NCBI GenBank assembly: GCA_002722315.1
Contig: PBLG01000046.1
Coordinates: 248,001-312,000 of the forward strand
Reading direction: 5' to 3'
Source of the DNA: Lysobacterales bacterium
Lineage (GTDB): Bacteria; Pseudomonadota; Gammaproteobacteria; Xanthomonadales; Wenzhouxiangellaceae
DNA: 64,000 nt
Positions 29,545-38,681 of this stretch are shown one piece after another. Every line of letters starts with the position of its first letter. Within the stretch, counting starts at the first letter, position 1. Under the pieces are notes generated by a model, which was not told the DNA's origin, searched no databases, and saw only the letters and a program-made list of their open reading frames with translations. A program made the position numbers and the translations under genes.

Positions 29545-32500
29545 TCAGGCCCCGGCCGGCACTTCGACGCCGCCGGGCGCCGGGACCGCCGCAGGCGACC
29601 TGTCCAGCAGGGTATAGACCACCGGCACCACGATCAGCGTAAGAACCATGGAGACCAGCAGTCCGCCGATGACCGTGATCGCCATGGGCATGCGCATCTC
29701 GGCGCCTTCGCCGAGCCCCAGCGCCATCGGCAGAAGGCCGAGCGCGGTCGTCAGGGTCGTCATCAGGATGGGTCTCAGGCGCTGACTGCCCGCCTGGATG
29801 ATGGCGTTTGCTCGGTCGAGACCTTCGGCCCGCAGGCGGTTGATCAGGTCGACCAGCACGATGGCGTTGTTGACCACGATGCCGCTGAGCATGATCATGC
29901 CGATGAACACCATGACGTTGATCGTCGTTCCTGTGATCGCCAGCGCCAGGGCCACGCCCACCGCGGCCAGCGGAACGGAGAAAAGAATCACGAACGGGTG
30001 CAGCAGCGACTCGAACTGCGAGGCCATGACGATGTAGACCAGGAAGATCGCCAGGCCCAGGGCGAACAGCAGGGACCGGATCGAGGCCTGCATTTCGGCG
30101 TTCTGTCCGAGCACGCTCATGCGCATGGTCGGCGGCACGGCCAGGTCGGAAAGTCTCGCGTCGACGTCCTCGACCGCGGCGCTGAGCGCACCGTAGGCGA
30201 GGTTGGCCGAAATCACGGCCACGCGCTCCTGGTTGGCGCGGCGGATTTCGGCCGGGCCTTCTGCCACGATGATCTCCGCCACCGCGTCCAGCGTCACGGG
30301 TCGGGCGCTGCCGGGATTCACGATCAGGTTGCGGATATCGTCGATGGAGGAGCGATCCGGTTCGCCGGCCCGCACCAGTATGTCGATCTTGCGGTCGCGC
30401 CAGCTGTAACGGGTCGCCACGGTGCCGCGCACCGTGTTGACCAGCTGGTCGGCAACCTGGCGAACGCTCAGGCCGAGCGACGCGATGCGCTCCTGGTCGA
30501 AGTGCACCTGTACTTCGGGGTAGCCACTGTCCATGCTCGACTCCAGGTCGACCAGGCGATCGGAGTCCTCGAGCCGTGCCACCACCTGGTCGGCGACCGA
30601 CTTCAGGGCATCGAGCTCGAAGCCGGAGATCCGGATCTCGATCGGCTTGTCGAAGCTCATCAGCTCCGGCCTGGAAATGCGCGTCTTCAGGCCCGGCTGG
30701 CCCGCGGCGGCGGCCCGCAGGGCCGTCATGGCGCGTTGCTCGGTTTCGGGCGTGACGTTGTCGAGCGAGACGAGAATGCGGCTGATGTTCTCGCCGGACT
30801 CGGTCGGGTTGGCGTCGATCCGGTTGCCGCTGCCGGCAACGCCGAACGCATAGTCGATTTCGGCGAGCGGTTCGGCGGCCGCCTGGATCCGGCGCATCAC
30901 GCGGTCGGTTTCGATCAATGGCGTCCCCGGCGGGAGTTCCGCGGTGACTTCAAACCGTCCCTGGGCCAGCTGTGGCACCAGCTCGGTATCCTGCTGTACC
31001 AGGAAGGCCAGCGAGCCCAGCAGCAGGGCCGAGGCCACCGCCAGCACGGCGAAGCGGTGCCGCAGGGCGCGCTCCAGGATGAACCGATAGCGACCGCGTA
31101 CGGCCTGCATCAGGCGGCCGCCGCCTTGTTCGCCGGTTTCAAGCCGCTTGCCGGCGCGACCGCCGAGACGGGCGGCAAGCATCGGGATCAGGGTCAGGGC
31201 GACCAGCAGTGAGATCGCCAGCGCGTAGGTCACGGTCAGCGCCTGGTCGGAGAACAGCTGGCCGGCAATACCCTCGACGAACGCAAGCGGGAAGAACACC
31301 GCGATGGTGGTCAGCGTGGAGGCCAGTACGGCGGCGGCCACTTCCGACCCGCCTCGAACGGCGGCCCGGGCGCGCGACTCCGTCGGCGCTTCGCCCGATG
31401 CGCCGTCGGCCGAGCGCTGTCGCGAGATGTTTTCCAGCACCACGATCGCGTTGTCGACCAGCAGACCGGTGGCCAGCGCGATGCCGCCAAGCGACATGAT
31501 GTTGAGCGAGATGCCGGTTTCGGCCATCAGGAAGAAGGTCGCGACGATGGAGACCGGAATCGAGACGGCCACGATCAGCGTCGAGGCCCAGTCGCGCAGG
31601 AACGCGAATATCACGAGCATGGCCAGCAGTCCGCCAAGCAGGGCATTGCCGACGACTTCGTCTATCGCCTGGCCGATGAAGGTCGCCTGGTTTTCGACCA
31701 CCACCAGCTGCATGCCGTTGGGCAACTCCGCGCGCACCGATTCCAGCTTTTCGATCACGGCTTCGGCTACGCCCACGGTATTCGTATCGCCTTCCTTGTA
31801 GACGGCGAGCTCGACCGCTTCGCGACCGTCGAGCCGGATCACGGCCTCGCGCTCGCTGAAGCCCTGCGACACCTCGGCCACGTCGCGCAGGTAGACCGGC
31901 CGACCGGAACGCTCGGCGACGATCATGCCGGCGATCTCCTCGACGCTGGTGAACTGGTTCATGGTGCGCACCAGGTAGCGCTGGCTGCCGGTCTCGAGCC
32001 GGCCTGCCGAAACGTTGACGTTCTCGGCGGCCAGCCGCGCGGCCAGTTGGGCCACGTCTACGTTCAGTCGTGCCATGCGCTCGGGGTCGATCTCGATCTG
32101 TATCTCGTCTTCCAGGCCCCCGGAAACCTTGACAGCGGCCACGCCGGCGACCGGCTCGATCGCCTTCTTCAGCTGCTCGTCGGCATGCCGGCGAAGCGCC
32201 TTGAGCGCACGGGTCTCGTTCTCGGGGGTGTCTTCGAAGCCGAGCGCCATGCGCACGATGGGATCGGTGGCGGGATTGAAGCGCAGCAGCGACGGCCGCC
32301 CGGCCTCCAGCGGCAGCTGCAGCACTTCCAGCTTCTCGCGAACGTCCAGCCCGGCCATGTCCATGTCGGTGCCCCAGGCGAACTCGAGGATCACGTCCGA
32401 CTGCCCGGTGCGTGAAATCGAATCGATGCTGCGCACGTTGTTGACGGTACCGACGCTTTCCTCGATCGGGCGGGTCAGCAGCGTTTCGATCTCGGCGGGC

Positions 32501-32664
32501 GCGGCGCCCTGAAGTTCGGTGCGCACGGTCAGCGTGGGGTAGCTCAGGTCGGGCAGCAGGTTCACGCTCAGGCCGCCCAGCGATATCAGGCCGAACAGCA
32601 GCAGGGTGACCGCGCCCATCATGACCGTGACGGGGCGCCGAACGGCGACCGCTATCCAGTTCAT
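29545..32664 (-). CDS. RND efflux transporter, first pump subunit
   Basis: 1039 residues, HAE1 family: MNWIAVAVRRPVTVMMGAVTLL at TM1, PTLTVRTELQGAAPAEIETL in the porter domain, GLLVDNAIVVLENISRQ at TM4 and MLSGIVVNNAIVLVDLINRL late in the protein. Its start overlaps the adaptor stop by 4 bases (ATGA), giving tight coupling. It shares architecture with the following pump but is clearly a different protein, so this is an old duplication. The inner-membrane transporter uses the proton gradient; which compounds it exports cannot be told from sequence. Confidence 0.94.
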   Translation of the reverse strand: MNWIAVAVRRPVTVMMGAVTLLLFGLISLGGLSVNLLPDLSYPTLTVRTELQGAAPAEIETLLTRPIEESVGTVNNVRSIDSISRTGQSDVILEFAWGTDMDMAGLDVREKLEVLQLPLEAGRPSLLRFNPATDPIVRMALGFEDTPENETRALKALRRHADEQLKKAIEPVAGVAAVKVSGGLEDEIQIEIDPERMARLNVDVAQLAARLAAENVNVSAGRLETGSQRYLVRTMNQFTSVEEIAGMIVAERSGRPVYLRDVAEVSQGFSEREAVIRLDGREAVELAVYKEGDTNTVGVAEAVIEKLESVRAELPNGMQLVVVENQATFIGQAIDEVVGNALLGGLLAMLVIFAFLRDWASTLIVAVSIPVSIVATFFLMAETGISLNIMSLGGIALATGLLVDNAIVVLENISRQRSADGASGEAPTESRARAAVRGGSEVAAAVLASTLTTIAVFFPLAFVEGIAGQLFSDQALTVTYALAISLLVALTLIPMLAARLGGRAGKRLETGEQGGGRLMQAVRGRYRFILERALRHRFAVLAVASALLLGSLAFLVQQDTELVPQLAQGRFEVTAELPPGTPLIETDRVMRRIQAAAEPLAEIDYAFGVAGSGNRIDANPTESGENISRILVSLDNVTPETEQRAMTALRAAAAGQPGLKTRISRPELMSFDKPIEIRISGFELDALKSVADQVVARLEDSDRLVDLESSMDSGYPEVQVHFDQERIASLGLSVRQVADQLVNTVRGTVATRYSWRDRKIDILVRAGEPDRSSIDDIRNLIVNPGSARPVTLDAVAEIIVAEGPAEIRRANQERVAVISANLAYGALSAAVEDVDARLSDLAVPPTMRMSVLGQNAEMQASIRSLLFALGLAIFLVYIVMASQFESLLHPFVILFSVPLAAVGVALALAITGTTINVMVFIGMIMLSGIVVNNAIVLVDLINRLRAEGLDRANAIIQAGSQRLRPILMTTLTTALGLLPMALGLGEGAEMRMPMAITVIGGLLVSMVLTLIVVPVVYTLLDRSPAAVPAPGGVEVPAGA

Positions 32665-33767
32665 GACTGGACGATCCCGGCTTCGATGATCCGGATCTCC
32701 GCCCCGTCGCGCAGGCTGTTCTTGCCGGCCGTCACCACGGTTTCGCCTTCACCGAGGCCCTCGAGAATCTCGACGCCCCCGGCGCCGTCATAGCCGGTCG
32801 TGACGGTTCGTCGCTCGGCCGTGTAACCGGCCCCGTCGTCGCGCTTCCTGGCCACGAATACGGCCACTGCTCCGTCTTCGTTCATCAGCGCCGTCTGCGG
32901 CACCAGCGGCACGTTGGTGCGGCTGTCGTGGACGACCCGCACGCGTCCGAACAGGCCGGGGCGCAGACGGCCGCTGTCGTCGCTGAAGGTCACGGTGACC
33001 TTGACCGTGCCGGTCTCGGCGTCGACCACCGGACTGATCCTGAGCACCTGGCCGCTGAATTCCCGGCCCGGAAAGGCATCCACCTGCAGCGTCGCCGGCT
33101 GGCCGGCGCCGAGCAGGTTCAGTTCGCGTTCGGGCACGTGCAGCACCGCCCACAGCGGGTCGAAGTCGTCGATCATGAAAAGCGGCTGGTTCTGCGTGAC
33201 CAGGTTGCCGACCTTGACCATGCGGTCGGCGACCACGCCCGCGATCGGGGCGCGGATCTCGGTGTGGGCAAGATCGAGCTGCGCCAGGCCATCGGTTGCC
33301 CGCTGGGCCTCGGTATCGAAGCGGATGCGCTCGTACTCGTCGGTGCTGATCAGGTCGCGCTCGTGCAGCTCGCGGGCCCGTTCGAGTTCGTTTTCGAGCT
33401 TGCGCAACCTGGCCTCGGTCTGCCGGGCCTGGAACTCGTAGCGGTCGCGCTCCAGCCGCGCCAGCACCTGGCCGGCCTCGACGCGATCGCCTTCCTCGAC
33501 CAGGATATCCAGCACGATGCCGCCGAGCTTGGCCACGGCGGTGGTCTGGCGTTCGGGCACGAGGGTTGCGGTGCCGGCATAGGACGAGGTGACGTCGCCG
33601 AACGAAACTTCGGTGACCTCGACCGGAATCGAGACCGGCGCATCGTCGGCGGCAGGCGGATCGGACGAGTTCGCGTCTGCGCCGCAGCCGTTGAGCAGCG
33701 GGACGGCGAGCAGGGCGGTGAGGACAAGACCAGACGTGCGGAAGAGGTGGCGCTTGGAACTCGGCAT
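32661..33767 (-). CDS. Periplasmic adaptor (membrane fusion) lipoprotein of the RND pump
   Basis: 368 residues. The N-terminal signal ends in a lipobox-like LLNGCGAD, so it is probably lipidated. The HlyD/AcrA-type order follows: GGIVLDILVEEGDRVEAGQVLARLE (lipoyl half), a helical hairpin (ARLRKLENELERARELHER), IRAPIAGVVADRMVKVGNLV (second lipoyl half), then beta-barrel and membrane-proximal domains. It links the inner-membrane pumps to an outer-membrane channel encoded elsewhere. A symmetric operator candidate sits 26-47 bases upstream of the start codon. Confidence 0.93.
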   Translation of the reverse strand: MPSSKRHLFRTSGLVLTALLAVPLLNGCGADANSSDPPAADDAPVSIPVEVTEVSFGDVTSSYAGTATLVPERQTTAVAKLGGIVLDILVEEGDRVEAGQVLARLERDRYEFQARQTEARLRKLENELERARELHERDLISTDEYERIRFDTEAQRATDGLAQLDLAHTEIRAPIAGVVADRMVKVGNLVTQNQPLFMIDDFDPLWAVLHVPERELNLLGAGQPATLQVDAFPGREFSGQVLRISPVVDAETGTVKVTVTFSDDSGRLRPGLFGRVRVVHDSRTNVPLVPQTALMNEDGAVAVFVARKRDDGAGYTAERRTVTTGYDGAGGVEILEGLGEGETVVTAGKNSLRDGAEIRIIEAGIVQS

Positions 33768-33792
33768 GACGGTGGCCTGTGATGGTCATTTA

Positions 33793-33814
33793 GTGTGGTA
33801 GTAGACTAACACAC
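33793..33814 (-). promoter_or_regulatory. Near-perfect 22 bp palindromic operator upstream of the RND operon
   Basis: The site has the form GTGTG-n-TAGT-nn-ACTA-n-CACAC, with all 18 specified positions symmetric. It lies 26 bases before the adaptor start codon. Length and symmetry are typical of TetR-family operators controlling efflux pumps. No regulator gene is adjacent. Confidence 0.7.
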
Positions 33815-33905
33815 CAATGCACCAAAAGCAAGCCCCGGCCCGCGTAAGCCGGGTCCGGAACGCTTGTGCGACGGTCGAGCTTTACCTAATTGACCGCGTG
33901 GCCCG

Positions 33906-36050
33906 CTAGCTCCTGCGCCAGGCGAAGAACCTTTCGGCCAGCTTCAGCGCGCCTTCGGGCTTGCGCGCCTTCTTCCACTCGCCGGCGGCGAACTTGTTGG
34001 CCTCGTTCATCGTCGGGTAGATGTGGATGGTGCCGAGAATCTTGTTCAGGCCCAGGCCGTGCTTCATGGCCAGGATGAATTCGGCGATCAGTTCACCGGC
34101 GTGCGCGCCAACAATCGTCGCGCCCAGGATCCTGTCCTTCCCGGGCTCGGTCAGTACCTTCACGAAGCCCTCGTCGGCGCTGTCGGCGATCGCGCGGTCC
34201 AGGTCGTCGATGCCGTATCGAGTCACGTCGTAATCGATGTCCTGCTCGGCGGCCTCGGTTTCGCTCAGGCCCACGCGCGCGACCTCGGGCTCGGTGAAGG
34301 TGGCCCAGGGAATCACGCGGTAGTCGACGCGGAACGACCAGAACGGGGCGAGCAGGGCGTTGACCGACGCAAACCAGGCCTGGTGCGAAGCCACGTGCGT
34401 GAACTGGTACGGGCCGGCCGCATCGCCGCAGACGTAGATATTCGGGAAATTGGTCCGAAGCCAGGGATCGGTTTCAATCGTGCCCCGGTTGGCGATCCGG
34501 ACACCCATCTCCTCCAGTCCGAAGCCTCGCGTTCGCGCCTTTCTTCCAAGCGCGATCAGTACGCGATCGAACTCGATCGCGACTTCCTCGCCGTCGCGCT
34601 CGCAGACCACGCTTCCGCTGCCGGCGCCCTTGTCCTCGAATCGGCTGGCCCTGTGCCCGGTGGCGATTTTCACGCCCTCGGCCTCGAGGCGCTTCATAAG
34701 GGCCTGGCTGGCGTCGGGATCCTCGCGCGGCACCAGCCGGTCGGCCATCTCGATGATGGTCACCTTCGAGCCCAGCCGGGCGAAGGCCTGGGCCAGCTCG
34801 CAGCCGATCGGGCCGCCGCCGAGCACGGCGAAGCGCTCGGGCAGGTCCTCGAGTTCCCAGATGGTGTCGCTGGTGACGTAGTCGATACCGTCGAGCCCGT
34901 CGATCGGCGGCACCAGCGGCTCCGCGCCCGTGGCCAGGATGATGCTCCGGGCGGTGATGGTCTTGCCGTCGACCTGGACGGCCCAGGGCGAGACCAGCCT
35001 GCCGGCACTCTCGATGACGTCGACGCCCATGCCCCGGTAGCGCTCGGGCGAATCGTGCGGCTCTATCTTCGAGATCACGTCGCGCACCCGCTGCATGACG
35101 TCGGCCAGCGAGAAATCGGCGGTCATGGACTTGATCCCGTAGCGTTCGGAATCGCGCGCGTCCTGGACCAGGCGCGCGGTTCTCAGCAGCGCCTTGGACG
35201 GCACGCAGCCTGTGTTCAGGCAATCACCACCCATCCTGTTCTTTTCTATCAGCGCCACTTTCGCCTTGATCGTGGCACCGATATAGGCCGAAACCAGCCC
35301 GGCCGAGCCGGCGCCGAGGACGATCACGTTGTAGTCGAACGATTTCGGCTTGTCGTGGCCGGCATAGACCTTGCGGTGCTTGAGCAGTCTCAGCACCCAG
35401 CGCAGGATCAGCGGCAGCAGCCCCAGCAGCGCGAACGCGCCGATCAATTCCAGGGAAAGGATGTCGCCGGCCGACTCGACCTGGCTCAACTGCGTGCCGG
35501 CGTTGACGTAGACCAGCGTGGCCGGGAGCATCCCGAGCTGGCTGACCCAGTAATAGGTCCAGGTGCGGATGGGGGTCAGCGCCATGACCAGGTTGATCAC
35601 CCAGAACGGAAACACCGGCACCAGCCGAAGCGCCAGCAGGTAGAACGCGCCGTCCTTTTCGACCCCTTCGTTGATGGTCTTGAGGCGCTTGCTGAATTTC
35701 TTCTGGATCGTGTCGCGGAACAGGAAGCGCGCGGCCAGGAATACCAGCGTCGCCCCGATCGACGAGGCGAAGGACACGGCGATTGTGCCGGCCGCCAGCC
35801 CGAACAGCGCGCCCCCGGCGATGGTCAATACCGCCGCCCCGGGCAGCGAGAGCGCCGCCATCACGATGTAGACGGCCATGTAGAGCGCCAGCATGCCGAA
35901 GAAATTGCGGTCGATGAACGTCAGCAGCTGATCGCGCCGCGCGCGCAGTTCGTCCAGGCTGAAGTACTGGCCGAGGTCGAACCAGAAGTAGCTGCCGATC
36001 AGCAGCGCGATGACAAGCAGGATCAGGGCTCGGGTGAGGGCAGGTCGCAT
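33906..36050 (-). CDS. Fusion of a VTT/TVP38 membrane domain with a pyridine nucleotide-disulfide oxidoreductase
   Basis: 714 residues. The first about 230 are a TVP38/TMEM64 (VTT, DedA-like) domain with several membrane helices (LALYMAVYIVMAALSLPGAAVLTIAGGALFGLAAG). From about 245 comes a flavoprotein related to mercuric and dihydrolipoamide reductases: VIVLGAGSAGLVSAYIGA (FAD), GGDCLNTGCVPSKALLRTA (redox-active CxxxxC), AVLGGGPIGCELAQAFARLG (NAD(P)H), YVCGDAAGPYQFTHVA, and the dimerisation domain ending GTIHIYPTMNEANKFAAGEW with the HxYP active-site motif. Membrane redox function is inferred; no mercury genes (MerT/P/R) are near, so mercuric reductase is not claimed. Confidence 0.92.
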   Translation of the reverse strand: MRPALTRALILLVIALLIGSYFWFDLGQYFSLDELRARRDQLLTFIDRNFFGMLALYMAVYIVMAALSLPGAAVLTIAGGALFGLAAGTIAVSFASSIGATLVFLAARFLFRDTIQKKFSKRLKTINEGVEKDGAFYLLALRLVPVFPFWVINLVMALTPIRTWTYYWVSQLGMLPATLVYVNAGTQLSQVESAGDILSLELIGAFALLGLLPLILRWVLRLLKHRKVYAGHDKPKSFDYNVIVLGAGSAGLVSAYIGATIKAKVALIEKNRMGGDCLNTGCVPSKALLRTARLVQDARDSERYGIKSMTADFSLADVMQRVRDVISKIEPHDSPERYRGMGVDVIESAGRLVSPWAVQVDGKTITARSIILATGAEPLVPPIDGLDGIDYVTSDTIWELEDLPERFAVLGGGPIGCELAQAFARLGSKVTIIEMADRLVPREDPDASQALMKRLEAEGVKIATGHRASRFEDKGAGSGSVVCERDGEEVAIEFDRVLIALGRKARTRGFGLEEMGVRIANRGTIETDPWLRTNFPNIYVCGDAAGPYQFTHVASHQAWFASVNALLAPFWSFRVDYRVIPWATFTEPEVARVGLSETEAAEQDIDYDVTRYGIDDLDRAIADSADEGFVKVLTEPGKDRILGATIVGAHAGELIAEFILAMKHGLGLNKILGTIHIYPTMNEANKFAAGEWKKARKPEGALKLAERFFAWRRS

Positions 36051-36173
36051 GGCGGTCCAGTCAGGTGGCGCGGCTCGCGCAGAGGCGTTCAGCCTACAGG
36101 GTCTCGCGCGCGGGCGGCATTCAAGGGTTTCCGACGGGACCGGGCCGGCAGGTCGCGCATTGCATCCTCATGA

Positions 36174-36203
36174 ACGAAAAGCGGCCCGGATGAACCGGGC
36201 CGC
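36174..36203 (-). terminator. Rho-independent terminator (minus strand)
   Basis: GCGGCCCGG and CCGGGCCGC form a 9 bp stem around a 5-base loop (36181-36203). On the minus strand it is followed by TTTTCGTTC. It lies 27 bases beyond the stop of the interrupted exported-protein gene. Confidence 0.75.
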
Positions 36204-36229
36204 AGAGAAGAATCGACCGATCGTCGGGT

Positions 36230-37288
36230 CTATTGCAAGGGATTGCAGTCGTAGCCGGCGATGCGTACGAGACGGTCCAGCTCCATGCTGCCGGTACCCT
36301 TGCCCAGCGGGGAGAAGTCGTAGTTGACGCGGATCCGGTTGCAGTCGATCACCTCGATCTGGATGCTGCCGGCCGAATCCACGGTCACCTGGTCAGCGGG
36401 CGGCTGGTTCGGATCGGAGATGAATTCGCCGTTTTCCAGCGTGCTCATCTGGATCGCCACCGGGCCGGGCTGGGTCAGCGCCGGCGAAGAGTTGCCCACG
36501 ACCCAGATCGGCTGGCCGTCGAGGTAGGTGAAGAAGATCGCGAACACGAAATTCTCACTGACCTGCTCGGCGATCTGCAGTACCAGGCCCTGGCGCGGTG
36601 CGCCATCGAGCACCCACTGGCCCGAATACCGGCCGTTCAGTACGGGCTGATCGAACTAGGGCAGATCCAGCGTCGGCTCGAACTGGTCGAGCACGAATGT
36701 GGTGAAGTTGGGTACAGCGGAGGCATACGCGCCCCAAAAAAACTCGAGAGTAATCGTTCCGTTATAGTCGGCAGGAAAAAATGACGGCTCGGGATCAGGA
36801 TCGTCAACGCTGCTCAGGGAAAACGGATCCACTCCCAGCATCCATGTGGTCCCGTTCTCGGTGACGATGTCACCGGAAGCACCGACATCGCCCGAACCCT
36901 GCAACCGGAGCAGTTGCGCCTTGTGGTCGGGAATCTCTACATCGCCAGTGTCGGCAAAAACTTGCGGCACCACGATGGGATTCGCGCCGCCGCTCTGGCT
37001 CATGCGCACCAATATCACCGAGAAACCCTCGTCGTCGCAGGCCACGCGCCAGATGCGCACGCGCACCGAGCCGTCGCGCGAATTGCTGTTGATGGTCGGT
37101 GCCGTCATGTTGGTATCGACCAACGGGATCGTCCCTTCCGGTGGCTGTTCGGGCAGGTCGATCGATAGACAGCCAGGCGGGAAGGGCGTGCCGAGATCGG
37201 TCAGCAGGTTGAGTTCGCCGGTCTGCGCCTGGCTGCCGGCCACCGCGCCGGCCATGAGTGCTGCTGCAAGAATCCTTCGAATTAGCAT
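36230..37288 (-). pseudogene. Exported protein gene interrupted by an in-frame amber codon
   Basis: Two ORF-track entries (36656-37465 and 36230-36613) are in the same frame, separated only by a TAG at 36656-36658. Read through, they give one 352-codon protein starting MLIRRILAAALMAGAVAGSQAQ (signal peptide). Reading continues past EPTLDLP-stop into FDQPVLNGRYSGQWVLDGA without a frame change. The C-terminal part (GLVLQIAEQ, FFTYLDGQPIWVVG) resembles exported repeat-type proteins with a SGxW...GxG...FTY...WLVG pattern seen in related proteobacteria. The N-terminal half has a beta-rich, cysteine-containing character. The natural stop is also TAG. The likeliest reading is a recent nonsense mutation; readthrough or a sequencing error are alternatives. 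Function unknown. Confidence 0.8.
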
Positions 37289-37878
37289 GCCGAAACCTCT
37301 GATATTTGTGAATGGCTGATTGAATTGTAATCCAAAAAAATAACCGGAAGCTGAACCTAATGACGGTGCACAGGGAAATTCCATCCAATTTCCGACCGTC
37401 CTCGGCGGCGTAAGATTCTGGTCGAGTGGGTTAGCTCGGCGACGACTAGCAAGTCCGCCCGTCATACCTTTTATTTCTGACTTGGATTCATATTCGTCTG
37501 TTCAGTCGCTGTCCTTCCCACCCAGAACCAATGGAATCGGCAAACAGGTGGGTTATCGGTCCGGCAGTCTGCTGCTTAACATAAATTGCTTGAAAAAGTT
37601 GACAGTGTGTCTTAAGGGGTGTATGTTTTTGAGCGACTGAACACCAAAGTAGCGGCTTAGAGTTGGCGACTCAAGACTGTAGAAAAAAAGACGCATGAAA
37701 CTAGCGCAGGCTTTTAAACGCTCGCCTACGGTTTGCTGCATCTAATGGTTACCTAAGTACACTCTGAAGCTCTCGATAGGCCACTCCGGGGTTCGATACG
37801 AAGTCGTATGCGGTTCTTGATTGTGGAAGTTCGTGCAGATAGAGCGGTGAATCATCTGAATCTGATAGGCGAAAATTA
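37289..37878. other. 590 bp AT-richer gap without a supported gene
   Basis: The gap lies between the interrupted gene and the first tandem copy. The only ORF of any size (37553-37741, minus, 62 codons) has no recognisable domain or convincing ribosome-binding site. Base composition shifts to lower GC from about 37470 onward, continuing through the duplicated genes, which suggests foreign or decaying DNA. Confidence 0.5.
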
Positions 37879-38592
37879 ATGAGCTACAAATACTTCTGTT
37901 TGTTCCTGATCATGTTTATTACGAGTCTAGCTAACGGGCAGTATGGTCCCATAGATGATTCTGCCAACAACCCCGCTATAGATTTGGAGCATTTTGAATC
38001 ACTCATAAGTAAATCAGAATTAGTCTTTTTGGGAGACCTGAAGGCAATTAGCAGGATTCGCCGGGTTGCGGACAGGATCATACCTGGCCCCTGGGTTGTG
38101 ACGCAGTATTTTATGGAAATTGAAAAAGTAGTATTGTGGCCGCCCAACGAGGCAGCTTCTGAGACGATTTCTTTCGTTTCCTATGGTGGGGATCTAACAC
38201 TCCAAAACAAGATAGGTGCTGAGAGCGGTACAGAAAACAAGGGGATTGCCCAAAGCGGCGTTGATTCAAGCGGCTACAAGGGCGTATTTGAGCGATTTGG
38301 CCGATCAGAATCAATATCGCACACTGCAGGCATTTCACAAACTGGAAGGTATCTGATTTTTATACTCTCCAGCCAAGTACGGAGTGTCTTTGATGACGCC
38401 CGACTGTTGAGTGTTTACCGAGTCAGCCAAGTAAGCGGAAAACATGTCGTTGAAGTCGGCGGCAAAATCGGGAAAGTCGATTATGCAGACCTGGAATCGG
38501 AATTGAAATCTCGCGCCGATCTTCTGGGCAGCTATGATTTCGATGCAAGGAGAAACAGACCGGGTACGCTGCATATCGGGCGTCAAAAGTAG
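37879..38592 (+). CDS. Unrecognised exported protein, tandem copy A
   Basis: 237 residues with a hydrophobic N-terminus ending near SLANGQ, a probable signal peptide. I do not recognise the family. Visible features: FESLISKSELVFLGDLKAI, RRVADRIIPGPWVVTQYFMEI, YLIFILSS and a C-terminal RPGTLHIGRQK. The central QYFMEIEKVVLWPPNEA and GRYLIFILSS segments look like a compact beta-domain. The gene is AT-richer than neighbours. A close paralogue follows 89 bp downstream. The ribosome-binding site is weak. Confidence 0.75.
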   Translation: MSYKYFCLFLIMFITSLANGQYGPIDDSANNPAIDLEHFESLISKSELVFLGDLKAISRIRRVADRIIPGPWVVTQYFMEIEKVVLWPPNEAASETISFVSYGGDLTLQNKIGAESGTENKGIAQSGVDSSGYKGVFERFGRSESISHTAGISQTGRYLIFILSSQVRSVFDDARLLSVYRVSQVSGKHVVEVGGKIGKVDYADLESELKSRADLLGSYDFDARRNRPGTLHIGRQK

Positions 38593-38681
38593 TACGGCTC
38601 GTTGCACGAAAAGCATCAGCGCGGCGGCTTCTCGAGAGGGCGATTACATATCGCGTTGAACCGACCGATGGAAAGAATTCG

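Noticed and set aside
27352-31212. 1286-codon plus-strand ORF across the RND genes
   Set aside because: It is antisense to two clearly recognisable RND pump genes, has low-complexity His/Gln/Arg-rich content and arises from the high-GC codon pattern.
33906-36050. Mercury resistance locus
   Set aside because: No merR, merT or merP nearby and the N-terminal domain is VTT rather than a heavy-metal-binding domain.
37553-37741. 62-codon minus-strand ORF in the AT-richer gap
   Set aside because: No ribosome-binding site, no recognised domain; size expected by chance.
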